DNA of 64,000 nt from Paenibacillus xerothermodurans (lineage in GTDB: Bacteria > Bacillota > Bacilli > Paenibacillales > NBRC-103111). The stretch covers positions 41,188 through 105,187 of the forward strand of contig NZ_NHRJ02000012.1 of the NCBI RefSeq assembly GCF_002220865.2, written 5' to 3'. The number at the start of each line of letters is the position of its first letter. The first letter of the stretch is position 1. This document shows, in pieces, positions 43,591 through 52,415 of the stretch. The notes beneath the pieces were generated by a model. It did not search any database. It was not told the origin of the DNA and was given only the letters and a program-made list of their open reading frames with translations. A program made the position numbers and the translations under genes.

Positions 43591-44859
43591 ATGAAACTTA
43601 GAAAAAAAACGATTACCGCACTCTCATTTACGCTTGGAGCGTGTGTGTTTGTATCTACGGCGTTCGCCGATACGCTGCTGGGCTCGGGCTACGACCAGCT
43701 GAAAGCTTCCGCCAAGTATACAGCGGCCCAGATGGAGCAAGGATTAGGCAACTATACGATCGAAGCGCTGTATGAGCTGAAGGATAACGATCAAACGCTG
43801 ATCCAGTCATCCCTCTCTAAGAAAATCGATTCACAAAAGCAGGCATCTGAAAATACGACTGTGACACAAAATTTCAATGGGGAGACGGCCACTAGTTATT
43901 TTTACGCAGACCCCAAGCTCGTAATTTCCAACCGCGGGACGCAGGATAAATATTATGTAACGGAATTCACCGATGATGCGGACAGGGGAGACATTAACAA
44001 ATTCACCAACCCGTTCAACGAAAAGGGAGCGCCGGAGATTGAAAAAATCGTGGACGCCGTGGTCGGCAATTTAAAAGACTACGTGCAGCCGGAAGAAAGA
44101 GCGGACGGCGGCAGAGTCTACACGGGCAGTTTATCCGAGGCCCAGGTACCCGCGGTGGTGAACGCTGTGTCTTCCTTCGGTATAAAACAGATGATGAATG
44201 AACGGGGACACATGCAGCAGCAGTCGAAGCTGCCGGACATCGAGAGTGATGTGTTTGTGAAGAAGGTGGTAGGCACCGCGGTAGAAAACAAATCGGGTAT
44301 ATTGGAAAGTGTGACTAGCGATGTTGTGTTGTCGGGGAAAGACAAAAACGGAGTGCAGCACGATTTAACGCTCAATGTGGTGTTCAAGCTTTCCAACATC
44401 GGAACTACGAAGATCACCTTGCCTGACCTCACAGGAGCAAACGTGGAAAAGGTCACCGAGACGGGCGGCTTTAGCAGCAAGCATGTTGGAACATACAAAA
44501 ATAATATTGTTATGGAGAAAGACGGTAAATTTATTAAAATTGGTGAGAGAACTCTCGAACTAAACAGCGTGGATAAGGATAAAATCACGGGCAAGTATTT
44601 CGAAACCGTGAAACCCGAGTTTGCAGCCGAGTACGGAGACCAATATAACTTTACTTTTGAGCACAAGCCACAGCAGTCCGGGCCCAACTTCTTCACTTAC
44701 ACGAATGCCAAAGGCGAGCAGGAAAATGGGCAGCTGCATCCGAGTGATTCCGGAAAGATCTACCTCGACCTGAACATCAAGGTCGCCGATGACAATTCCT
44801 ATCATTCCCATCAACGACCATACTTCGACGGGGAGTTTAGCCGCGTATTTCAGGAGTAG
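43591..44859 (+). CDS. Secreted protein of unknown function, linked to ABC/two-component module
   Basis: A 422-residue exported protein; ATG 43591 follows AAAGGAG. Signal peptide residues 1-26 (cut after STAFA). I do not recognise the family. Visible features: an N-terminal helix (GYDQLKASAKYTAAQM), charged repeats of helix and strand without Cys, and LTLNVVFKLSNIGTTKITLPDLTGANVEKVTE in the middle, a pattern reminiscent of the LolA/YcnI-like outer-surface beta folds. The C-terminus has NIKVADDNSYHSHQRPYFDGEFSRVFQE. It stands first in a run with an ABC transporter and sensor kinase, so it may be their ligand-binding or envelope-stress partner. Confidence 0.75.
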   Translation: MKLRKKTITALSFTLGACVFVSTAFADTLLGSGYDQLKASAKYTAAQMEQGLGNYTIEALYELKDNDQTLIQSSLSKKIDSQKQASENTTVTQNFNGETATSYFYADPKLVISNRGTQDKYYVTEFTDDADRGDINKFTNPFNEKGAPEIEKIVDAVVGNLKDYVQPEERADGGRVYTGSLSEAQVPAVVNAVSSFGIKQMMNERGHMQQQSKLPDIESDVFVKKVVGTAVENKSGILESVTSDVVLSGKDKNGVQHDLTLNVVFKLSNIGTTKITLPDLTGANVEKVTETGGFSSKHVGTYKNNIVMEKDGKFIKIGERTLELNSVDKDKITGKYFETVKPEFAAEYGDQYNFTFEHKPQQSGPNFFTYTNAKGEQENGQLHPSDSGKIYLDLNIKVADDNSYHSHQRPYFDGEFSRVFQE

Positions 44860-44994
44860 CCTGCTAAGGGAAGCCGCTAGTGCGGCTTCCTGAGCTTGTC
44901 GAGCAAGTGCCTGATGAATGGGCATACATTGGGCACTCGTCGACATTCTGGGGAAGCCGCAGCCCGGCCTCCTGACCATTTTTGGAGGGGGAAG

Positions 44995-45729
44995 TTGCAA
45001 TACATGAATACAGCCATCAAGATCACTGGTTTGACGAAGGTTTATAACAACGGCAGAGGAATAAGCAATTTGAATTTAGAAGTTCAACATGGCGACATTT
45101 TCGGTTTTTTGGGACCCAATGGCGCGGGGAAGACTACAGCGATGAAAGTGATGGCGGGACTGCTGAAGCCAGACTCTGGAGATGTGCAGATTTTCGGAGC
45201 CAGCGTGTTAGAGGACTATGTCAATGCAATGAAGCATGTGGGTTGTATTATCGAGACAGCTGAGTCGTATCCCTACTTGACGGCCAATGACAACCTAAAA
45301 TTATTCGCACGATTTTACCCGCACGTCGATCAGCGTCGAATCGATGAATGTCTGGAGATCACCGGCTTGTCGAAATACAAAAATGAAAAATCCAGAAGGT
45401 TTTCACTAGGGATGAAGCAGAGATTGGGTATAGCGGCTGCGATCTTATCGAAACCAAAGCTATTGATTCTAGATGAACCTTTGAACGGGCTCGATGTGGA
45501 GGGCATGCTGGAAATGCGCAAGCTGATTAAACAGCTCGCACAGGAGGAGCGTACGACCTTTTTCATTTCTAGCCATCTGATTCATGACGTGGAGCTTACC
45601 TGCACAAGAATCGGTGTTGTGTACGGCGGCAAGCTGATCAATGTGGATTACACGAACAACATTTTGGCGAATTACTCTTCTCTTGAAAACTATTTTGTCA
45701 GTGAGGTGGACAGGAATGGCAGGGTTTAA
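44995..45729 (+). CDS. ABC transporter ATP-binding protein (bacitracin/ABC-2 type)
   Basis: A protein of about 244 residues. TTG 44995 directly follows GGAGGGGGAAG and gives MQYMNTAIKITGLTKVYNNG; ATG 45004 is the alternative. Walker A GPNGAGKTT, signature FSLGMKQRLGIAAAIL and Walker B LLILDEPLNGLD are intact, followed by SSHLIHDVELTC with the switch His. The sequence is close to the BcrA/NatA group that works with ABC-2 permeases in lipid, peptide or antibiotic export. The permease gene overlaps its end by 14 bases. Confidence 0.9.
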   Translation: MQYMNTAIKITGLTKVYNNGRGISNLNLEVQHGDIFGFLGPNGAGKTTAMKVMAGLLKPDSGDVQIFGASVLEDYVNAMKHVGCIIETAESYPYLTANDNLKLFARFYPHVDQRRIDECLEITGLSKYKNEKSRRFSLGMKQRLGIAAAILSKPKLLILDEPLNGLDVEGMLEMRKLIKQLAQEERTTFFISSHLIHDVELTCTRIGVVYGGKLINVDYTNNILANYSSLENYFVSEVDRNGRV

Positions 45730-46468
45730 AGCCGCATTTTACATTGAGACCGTGAAGCTGTTCAAGAAGAAAAAAATAATCGCGGCCGCCATTCTGTCCA
45801 TACTTGCCGTGCTGATCGGACAGATTGCGGTGACGGCCATCAAACACGGACTTGGACTTCGAGTTGTGGGCAGTACCGAATTTCCATTGGTAGTTCTATC
45901 GATGTTCAGTTATACGATCTTGCCGCTGTTCGCTACGTTCGTGGCAATTGATATGTTTAGCGGAGAATTTTCGTCCAATACGATGAAAATCACGCTCACA
46001 CGGCCTGTTTCCAGGTTCGGCGTGTTTAGTGCGAAGGTGTTGAATTTAGCCTTGTTCATCTTTGCAACCCTGGTTTTTGTTATGGCGCTCTCTTTATGCG
46101 CGGGTTTCCTGTTTAATATGTCGACGGCGAGCGCGCTCGGGATCGCCAGGGTGGTACTGTCTTACATCGCGACGTTTTTTCCCGTTTTTGTATTTTCCCT
46201 TTTGGTGGTGCTGTTGTCTAATCTGCTGCGGGGCGGACTGGCTGTCTTTTTTCTCTCCGTCATTGCTTTTATTGCACTTACCTTCCTGAGTGTCGTGTTT
46301 TCGAGCTATTCGAGCTTCTTTATTACTTCGATGTTCGGCTGGCACACACTTTGGATCTCAGAAACAGTCAACGTGTTCAAAATAGTCCGCCAGATTCTAA
46401 TCATGACGGGGTGTGGTATTATGCTATTTACAGCAGGTTACTACTTGTTTGACAGCAAGGATATATAG
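45716..46468 (+). CDS. ABC-2-type transporter permease
   Basis: A 250-residue protein with six predicted membrane segments. ATG 45716 overlaps the ATPase stop by 14 bases; an earlier frame opening lies deep in the ATPase gene. The start FKAAFYIETVKLFKKKKIIAAAILSILAVL, the segment FVAIDMFSGEFSSNTMKITLTRPVSRFGVFSAKVL and the coupling region are typical of the ABC-2/BcrB family. It forms the membrane half of the exporter. The sensor kinase begins 12 bases after its stop. Confidence 0.88.
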   Translation: MAGFKAAFYIETVKLFKKKKIIAAAILSILAVLIGQIAVTAIKHGLGLRVVGSTEFPLVVLSMFSYTILPLFATFVAIDMFSGEFSSNTMKITLTRPVSRFGVFSAKVLNLALFIFATLVFVMALSLCAGFLFNMSTASALGIARVVLSYIATFFPVFVFSLLVVLLSNLLRGGLAVFFLSVIAFIALTFLSVVFSSYSSFFITSMFGWHTLWISETVNVFKIVRQILIMTGCGIMLFTAGYYLFDSKDI

Positions 46469-46480
46469 AAGGGGAGATAG

Positions 46481-47920
46481 ATGCATTTAACCAAACGCTT
46501 TTTCGTCATGAACGCGTTGTCTGTACTGCTGTCTATTGGTTTGACGGTGCTGGCAGTGATCGTTTTTGTTGCTGTCTATACGAAAGTAGTCGGCCGTGAG
46601 GCGTATATGAATGAATTACAGCGGGTCTTCGAGATCAGGACAGCAATGACTGAGATCCAGCGGGAAGCGCAGACCTACGAGTTTGAACAGCTCTTGGATA
46701 AGCAATACCAGCAGAATCTCTCTGCACGCGTTAAGGCTTTGGGGGCCGCGGCTGTCCTGCTCAAAAACAGAGAAGTGTTATACTCCACCTCCAAGCTCGA
46801 CCCGATCGACATCGGAAGAACCTTAATGCTCACTGGCAGCGCACAGAATCAGGATACCTTAGAGCTTGGGCCGGACGGTAAAACGTATATATTTGCGCGC
46901 GCAGACTACAAGCTGCCGTCTGGCGATGACGGGACGTTGTTGCTGTTAGCGCCGGCACAGCTGAATACGCACTTTTACATACTGCTTGGTATGTTTACGA
47001 TCAGTGTTTTTATATGCGTGTTTCTATTGATGAATTTCTGGGTATCGTACAGATTCTCGCGCGGGATTATTAACCCGGTCGCCCGGCTCAAGGACGCCGC
47101 CGCAAAGATCAGCGAAGGCGATTTGAACTTCGGCATTGCTGAGGAGGGGGAAGCGGAGGTGCGGGAGCTCTGCAGAACGCTGGAGCTAATGCGGCTCAAG
47201 CTGAAGGAATCCATTTACTTACAGCAAAAATATGATGAGAACCGGATTTTCCTGGTGTCAAGCATTTCCCATGACTTAAAGACGCCGGTCACATCTATCA
47301 AAGGTTATATTGAAGGCATCATAGATGGCGTAGCCAACACGCCAGAGAAAATGCAGCAGTATTTGGAAACGGCTAGCTCTAAGGCTGAATTGGTCAACAC
47401 GCTGATTGATGATCTTATTTTATATTCCAAGCTTGATTTGCAGCAGATCCCTTATCATTTTGAGCATACGGACCTCGCAGACTATTTCGCGGACTGCGTT
47501 GCGGATTATCGTTATGAGTTTGAGCAGGCCAACATCACGCTAGAGCTGATCAATGAGTTAGATGCGCCTGTTGTAGTGTTGATGGATCGCGAAAGGTTGA
47601 AGCGGGTCATTCAAAACATACTTGGCAATGCGCTGAAATACTTGGATAAGGCGGACGGCCGGGTTGCCATTATACTCAGGGAGACACGAACATCAGCCAT
47701 CATGGAGATAAAGGACAATGGAGTGGGAATACCGGCGGATGATCTTCAACATATTTTTGACCGCTTTTATCGGGTGGATTCTGCCCGCAACAATGCTGAC
47801 GGCAGCGGACTTGGCCTCGCTATTGCCAAGCAGATCGTGGAAGGGCATGAAGGAAAGATTTGGGCTACAAGCAGCGTAGGTGAAGGAACCCGCATGATGA
47901 TATCTCTGAAAAAGGTATAG
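46481..47920 (+). CDS. Sensor histidine kinase
   Basis: A 479-residue kinase with two membrane segments (about residues 10-35 and 165-190) enclosing an extracytoplasmic domain of about 130 residues. Then a HAMP domain (NPVARLKDAAAKISEGDLNFGI), the dimerisation/phosphoacceptor helix SSISHDLKTPVTSIKGYIEGI with His264, and the ATPase domain: NILGNALKYLDKA (N box), DNGVGIPADDLQHIFDRFYRVD (G1/F box) and GSGLGLAIAKQIVEGHEG (G2). The extracytoplasmic domain may sense the secreted partner or the ABC substrate. Confidence 0.93.
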   Translation: MHLTKRFFVMNALSVLLSIGLTVLAVIVFVAVYTKVVGREAYMNELQRVFEIRTAMTEIQREAQTYEFEQLLDKQYQQNLSARVKALGAAAVLLKNREVLYSTSKLDPIDIGRTLMLTGSAQNQDTLELGPDGKTYIFARADYKLPSGDDGTLLLLAPAQLNTHFYILLGMFTISVFICVFLLMNFWVSYRFSRGIINPVARLKDAAAKISEGDLNFGIAEEGEAEVRELCRTLELMRLKLKESIYLQQKYDENRIFLVSSISHDLKTPVTSIKGYIEGIIDGVANTPEKMQQYLETASSKAELVNTLIDDLILYSKLDLQQIPYHFEHTDLADYFADCVADYRYEFEQANITLELINELDAPVVVLMDRERLKRVIQNILGNALKYLDKADGRVAIILRETRTSAIMEIKDNGVGIPADDLQHIFDRFYRVDSARNNADGSGLGLAIAKQIVEGHEGKIWATSSVGEGTRMMISLKKV

Positions 47921-47936
47921 CATTTTGGAGGTTATG

Positions 47937-48632
47937 ATGAAAAAGATACTCATTGTTGAAGACGATCCGAGCATTGCAAATTTGCAGAAGGATTACCTGG
48001 AGCTAAGCGGATACGCGGTGACCATTGTGCATAGCGGGGCGGAGGGCTTGAAGGCTCTTGCCGAAGACGAGTTTGGGCTCGTGATACTGGACATCATGCT
48101 TCCTGGGATAGACGGCTTCGATGTGTTGAAAAACATTCGCGAACGGGATGATATTCCCGTGCTTTTGGTCTCCGCCAGGGCAGAGGAAATTTACAAAATC
48201 AACGGCCTCGGCCTGGGTGCAGACGATTACATCACAAAGCCGTTCAGCTCAGGTGAGCTGGTAGCCAGGGTGAACGCCCACCTCAAAAAGTTTGAGCGGA
48301 TGAAAGAGCGCTTTGGCAAGGGCAATGTGGAGACCACGCTGCGTGTCCGGGGCCTCGAGATCCATAAGGACTCCAGACGGGTGTTCGTGAACGGCAGCGA
48401 GGTTACACTAACACAGAAGGAATTCGACCTTCTGTTATTTCTTTTTCAGCATGCTAACCGGGTGTTCGGCAAGGAAGAGCTGTTTGAGCGAATCTGGGGA
48501 CTGGAAGCGCTAGGAGACGCTTCAACTGTCACCGTGCATATCGCCAGAATCAGAGAGAAAATTGAGGAAACCCCGTCCAAGCCCCAGTATATCGGCACCG
48601 TTTGGGGATCAGGGTACAGATTTATGGTCTGA
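47937..48632 (+). CDS. OmpR-family response regulator
   Basis: A 231-residue regulator. ATG 47937 has GGAGG five bases upstream. The receiver domain has the acidic pair in ILIVEDD, phosphoacceptor Asp52 in LVILDIMLPG, the Ser in VLLVSARAE and Lys in DDYITKPF. The C-terminal winged helix (VTLTQKEFDLLLFLFQHANRVFGKEELFERIWG...STVTVHIARIREKIE...YIGTVWGSGYRFMV) is typical. It is paired with the kinase 16 bases upstream. Likely target: the secreted-protein/ABC promoter at the head of the module. Confidence 0.93.
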   Translation: MKKILIVEDDPSIANLQKDYLELSGYAVTIVHSGAEGLKALAEDEFGLVILDIMLPGIDGFDVLKNIRERDDIPVLLVSARAEEIYKINGLGLGADDYITKPFSSGELVARVNAHLKKFERMKERFGKGNVETTLRVRGLEIHKDSRRVFVNGSEVTLTQKEFDLLLFLFQHANRVFGKEELFERIWGLEALGDASTVTVHIARIREKIEETPSKPQYIGTVWGSGYRFMV

Positions 48633-48875
48633 CCGCATTAAAAAACAGGGGGCGGCAATCAACTCTACCGACGGATTGGCATCCGCAGTCACACTCAATA
48701 CCAACAGCACACCCGCCGGAGAAGCAGACCTTTTCGGATGCTGTTTTCGTAAAGATTGTTGCTAATAGTGAATAAAAAATTGTTTATATAATATACTGGA
48801 TCCCAAACGACGTTTCTATAAAATGGAATTATGAATCGAAACTTAGTTTCATTAAATGAAACAAGGAGGGGCTAT

Positions 48876-49250
48876 ATGTCTTTCATTTTCTCTGGGATTG
48901 ACCATGTGCAATTGGCGGCTCCTGAAGGTTGCGAAGCAGACGCGCGAAGCTTTTTTGCTGACTTATTAGGTTGGAATGAAATCCCCAAGCCTGAGAACTT
49001 AAAAAAACGTGGTGGTGTTTGGTTTCAATGCGGAAGTCACCAGGTGCACATCGGAGTTCAAAAGGACTTTATCCCCGCAAAGAAAGCCCACCCTGCATTT
49101 CATGTGCAGAACCTAGATTCGTTGCGAGAATATTTACTGCAAAAGAGCACCTATGTGATTGATGATCATGCACGGTCTGATGAAGGTGTAAAACGCTTCT
49201 ATCTAAACGACCCATTTGGAAATCGCATTGAATTTTTGGAATGGCTCTGA
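48876..49250 (+). CDS. VOC/glyoxalase-family protein
   Basis: A 124-residue single-domain VOC protein. ATG 48876 follows AGGAGGGG; the frame extends 15 codons further but with no signal. The pattern FIFSGIDHVQLAAPEGCEADARSFFADLLGWNEIPKPENLK..GGVWFQCGSHQVHIG and the ending VKRFYLNDPFGNRIEFLEW are typical. The metal ligands of the family (His in IDHVQL, His in HQVHIG, Glu in IEFLEW) are present. Substrate unknown; related to glyoxalase or fosfomycin-type folds. Confidence 0.87.
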   Translation: MSFIFSGIDHVQLAAPEGCEADARSFFADLLGWNEIPKPENLKKRGGVWFQCGSHQVHIGVQKDFIPAKKAHPAFHVQNLDSLREYLLQKSTYVIDDHARSDEGVKRFYLNDPFGNRIEFLEWL

Positions 49251-49365
49251 CGCGAGAGCTGGCGGCCACCATGCAGGCAATCAGTGCAAAATGCCGGTAT
49301 GCTCGCCACCATCGTGAACAAAAACTTAGAGCAAAGATAAGATATTGTAGCCGAGACAACGAGGC

Positions 49366-49411
49366 GGCCAAAGGAGGAAGTGACCTTTGCGGGTCCGGCC
49401 TTCTTTTTTTG
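49366..49411 (+). terminator. Probable terminator after the glyoxalase gene
   Basis: Inner arms CAAAGG/CCTTTG and outer GGCC/GGCC enclose a loop, followed by TTCTTTTTTT. The stem is interrupted, so moderate confidence. Confidence 0.5.
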
Positions 49412-49793
49412 CCGCATTTCGTCTTCTTTCTGAATTGAGCTTTAGTTCATCAACCAAATCCTTTCCTGCAATAACCCTCGTAAATGACGTTGTTCTAGTC
49501 GAGCCGTATAGAGCCTTTCTTTGTAAACTGTTCCAATTCATGCGCCGCGAGTTTATTTCGTGCAACGATGACCTATATCAATTTCGTGTCTTTTCTCAAT
49601 CTCTCGTTTGCATGAGAACGTATATTTTACCTGGAGTTGTTCAGCGTGGGTTATAGTAATTTCCCAATTCAGCCCATTTATTGCTCATTCCTGTGACAAG
49701 CCGTTTTACCAAACTTTTCGTGAAATTGGATATGGTGCGTGGTTACTGTCGGCAGGGGTCACCTTTGCTTGACGTAATTTATTTTCATAATAT
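49412..49793. other. Gene-free interval upstream of the ECF sigma gene
   Basis: AT-rich, no recognisable gene on either strand. A short open frame on the minus strand lacks a ribosome binding site and family features. The ECF promoter is at its right edge. Confidence 0.45.
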
Positions 49794-49820
49794 GGAACCA
49801 TTTGATGTAATCTACGGTCT
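49794..49820 (+). promoter_or_regulatory. Candidate ECF autoregulatory promoter
   Basis: GGAACC (49794-49799), 15 bases, then CGGTCT (49815-49820). This resembles ECF promoters (GGAAC or TGAAC in -35, CGTC-like -10). It is 20 bases ahead of the sigma-factor TTG start, leaving room for a short leader with the GGGGTGA ribosome binding site. Autoregulation through the promoter is typical of ECF sigma factors. Confidence 0.5.
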
Positions 49821-49839
49821 ATTTATTGGGGTGAAGGCA

Positions 49840-50382
49840 TTGACAGACCACTGGGATTACTTAAAGCATCTAGCACATGGTTATGACCGTAGTATCGTGC
49901 TTCGTGACTTGATGGATTGGTTCGGCAACGATGTGTGGAACTTTGCCTATTTTATGACGAATCGTTGCGATGTCGCCGACGATATATCACAAGATGTATT
50001 CATAGCAGCATACAACGGCTTGTACGGATTTCGAGGAGAGGGATCGGTTAAAAGCTGGTTACTGACGATTACGAGGAATAAAGCACTACATTATTTGCAA
50101 AGCGCCTTCATCCGTAAAGTGACCCTAACCGACAAACTGAAAAGTGGTACCTCTCCAGCTGCGGAACAGGTGGTATTCAACCGTCTCGATAACCGCGCAG
50201 TTTGGGATGCAGTCATGCAGCTGCCTCGCAAATACAGAGAGGTATTGGTACTCGACTTTCATTACGGTCTGAAGCACAAAGAAATCGCCATTTTGTTGAA
50301 AGTATCAGAAGGTACGGTTAAATCAAGAGCGCATCGAGCTAAGAAACGGATGAGCGAGCTGCTATCCCGTGAGGAGGTGTAG
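49840..50382 (+). CDS. ECF-type RNA polymerase sigma factor
   Basis: A 180-residue protein from TTG 49840, preceded by GGGGTGAAGG. The frame is open from 49681 but that part includes the promoter and has no family similarity. Region 2 is NFAYFMTNRCDVADDISQDVFIAAYNGLYGFRGEGSVKSWLLTITRN, with the DDISQDVF core, and region 4 is LPRKYREVLVLDFHYGLKHKEIAILLKVSEGTVKSRAHRAKKRM. It is followed after three bases by its anti-sigma gene. It probably responds to envelope stress, as signalled by that membrane protein. Confidence 0.9.
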   Translation: MTDHWDYLKHLAHGYDRSIVLRDLMDWFGNDVWNFAYFMTNRCDVADDISQDVFIAAYNGLYGFRGEGSVKSWLLTITRNKALHYLQSAFIRKVTLTDKLKSGTSPAAEQVVFNRLDNRAVWDAVMQLPRKYREVLVLDFHYGLKHKEIAILLKVSEGTVKSRAHRAKKRMSELLSREEV

Positions 50383-50385
50383 AGT

Positions 50386-51339
50386 ATGAGCGAGGAAAAA
50401 CCGGATTGGGCCAAAAGTATGGCGGATCCGCCTTTTGTCATTCGTCAGTTCACGCCGGATTTGAAGCAAAAGGTGCTGCAGTATGCGGGCGAGTCACATA
50501 GAAAGCGTTTTTCTACGATGAAGGCCGTGTGTGTAGCTCTGGTCACAGCATCGCTTGTCATCGGGTTGTTGCATTTAACGGAACATGCGTTGCCTTACAG
50601 GGTCGCTCCGCAAGGTGAAGCATCCGGTGGACCGACGACAAGGAATGCTTATTATGAGCAGGGACGTGTGTTATTCACACTGTATCCGGAACCCAACGCG
50701 GAGGCTGGCAAAATCGCCGGCTATATGATCCATTTTGAAGAGCCTTTGGAAACCTTCATCGGAAAAACGTTGACGCTTCAAGCGGTGCATCGGTTGGCGG
50801 GCGTGAAGGAGACGGTGTCTTCCGAGATCATTACGAAGCCGAGCGCCGGGTATCCGGGGCTGGATCGCTACACAACCCATTTCGCTTTACCGCTAGAGGG
50901 AATGTGGGAGCTGCATGTGTTGTTAGACGATCAGCCTTATGGCAACGTGCAGCTATTCATGCGCGCACCGTCGTGGGACGTGACTCCTGAGTTCCAGTCA
51001 GGCTCTTACATGATGCGCGGGGTGGAGAAAAAGATCGGGTTCATCGATGCCGGGTTTATCGCCGGCCAACCCCAAAAATACATGTGGCATTTCTGGGGAA
51101 ACGAAGATCTGCTGAACGGGCCATTTGAGGTGAAAGCGGTAAAACAAGGTACAGACAACATAATCAATGTTTACTCCTCAAACCAGGTAAGCTCAGCGAA
51201 TGCCTTGGCCGGTGAATTGAATGGAGCTGACCGTAACGTCGTCACTTCGATGAAGTTACCCGAAGCAGGGCGTTGGCGGTTACTTCCATACGTGAAGGGA
51301 CGACTGCTTGATACGATTGTCGTCGAAGTATTGAAGTAA
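50386..51339 (+). CDS. Membrane anti-sigma factor
   Basis: A 317-residue protein with one membrane segment (about residues 45-63, AVCVALVTASLVIGLLHL). The short N-terminal cytoplasmic part carries no zinc His/Cys motif and holds FTPDLKQKVLQYAG, a likely sigma-binding helix. The large extracytoplasmic part is beta-rich with no known enzyme motif. Location three bases after the ECF gene and this topology make it the cognate anti-sigma factor; the extracytoplasmic domain would be the sensor. Close homology to a named family is not visible. Confidence 0.75.
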   Translation: MSEEKPDWAKSMADPPFVIRQFTPDLKQKVLQYAGESHRKRFSTMKAVCVALVTASLVIGLLHLTEHALPYRVAPQGEASGGPTTRNAYYEQGRVLFTLYPEPNAEAGKIAGYMIHFEEPLETFIGKTLTLQAVHRLAGVKETVSSEIITKPSAGYPGLDRYTTHFALPLEGMWELHVLLDDQPYGNVQLFMRAPSWDVTPEFQSGSYMMRGVEKKIGFIDAGFIAGQPQKYMWHFWGNEDLLNGPFEVKAVKQGTDNIINVYSSNQVSSANALAGELNGADRNVVTSMKLPEAGRWRLLPYVKGRLLDTIVVEVLK

Positions 51340-51518
51340 ACTTTCATGAGAAGATTTTTATGCAAGGCAACATCCGAGCCATAGGCTAACCGTGTTTGGG
51401 CCTACACACTATCGGCATCTTTACAGCGCAGCACTTAGCAGTTTACGTGTCCGCTGCTCCTCAAGCTATGGAAATTATCGTTGATATGGATTACATTCTT
51501 CCACGGAGGAGTACAAAA

Positions 51519-51965
51519 ATGGAATGCAGAGTTTTTTCAAGCCTAGATACAAATTCTGACTGGTTCAAAAGTATGTGTGCATTGCACGATAGTATTTTCG
51601 GGGAACCAGAGCTCCAAATATATCACGCTGAATTATCGGGCAGACCTCAGCGCTTAGTGCTTGTCGCAGCTGATGATGGGCGTGTTGTTGGTTATAAAAT
51701 AGGATATCAGGACAGGCAAAACCGCTTTTATAGTTGGCTAGGTGCAGTGCACCCCGAGTACCGCAGTCAAGGAATTGCGTCGGAATTGATGAGCAGGCAA
51801 CACGCATGGTGTAAAAGCCATGGATATCACGTAGTTCGTACCCAAACGAAAAATAAATGGAGAAACATGCTAATCCTTAACATTCGACATGGTTTTGATA
51901 TAATTGGAACTTTCACCGACGATCAAGGGGAAACAAAAATCATACTGGAGAAGCGTTTGTTATAA
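51519..51965 (+). CDS. GNAT-family N-acetyltransferase
   Basis: A 148-residue protein from ATG 51519 with GGAGGAG eight bases upstream; the longer frame has no other start signal. The core has VVGYKIGYQDRQNRFYSWLGAVHPEYRSQGIASELMSRQHAWCKSHGY, with the acetyl-CoA motif RSQGIA, and ends KNKWRNMLILNIRHGFDIIGTF, the typical motif B for the small acetyltransferases acting on amines. Substrate unknown. Confidence 0.88.
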   Translation: MECRVFSSLDTNSDWFKSMCALHDSIFGEPELQIYHAELSGRPQRLVLVAADDGRVVGYKIGYQDRQNRFYSWLGAVHPEYRSQGIASELMSRQHAWCKSHGYHVVRTQTKNKWRNMLILNIRHGFDIIGTFTDDQGETKIILEKRLL

Positions 51966-52123
51966 ACGCAGGTATGCTTTTGAGACAATTCAGCTGAACG
52001 GGGGCATCGCTGACAGCTCACACCCATAGTCTGGATGAAGGACAGGCGAGCTGAATTTCACACCGTAGGGCGTCGGCGTTGGCACTAAACTTTAAACTTT
52101 TTTTCCCTGAAGGAGGCATCAAA

Positions 52124-52318
52124 TTGCTGTTTGTTTTTATTCTTCTTTCCGCACTGGGCTATTTTCTTTTCATAGGCATCGCATCCTTGCTTGGAGTACA
52201 TTACCGCACTAATAGTTTAGAACCTGTGATTTTTTTGCTGATCGTATTGACTGGTATCGCATTAAACATCAATTACAAAATTAAAACACTACAAAAAGAG
52301 ACGAAAGCTGAGAAATAA
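52124..52318 (+). CDS. Small two-helix membrane protein of unknown function
   Basis: A 64-residue protein from TTG 52124, seven bases after AAGGAGG. The two membrane segments are LLFVFILLSALGYFLFIGIASLLG and VIFLLIVLTGIALNI, with a basic and acidic tail (KTLQKETKAEK) in the cytoplasm. Open frame extends 15 codons upstream but only TTG 52124 has a proper ribosome binding site. I do not recognise the family. Monocistronic. Confidence 0.65.
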   Translation: MLFVFILLSALGYFLFIGIASLLGVHYRTNSLEPVIFLLIVLTGIALNINYKIKTLQKETKAEK

Positions 52319-52415
52319 TTTTCGTGAGATCAGTACCGTGTGGAAACATGGCAACTTTTAGATTTATTTTGCGTCTGTAGCTATGCATAAATAACTTTCC
52401 ATGAGGTGACGCCCT

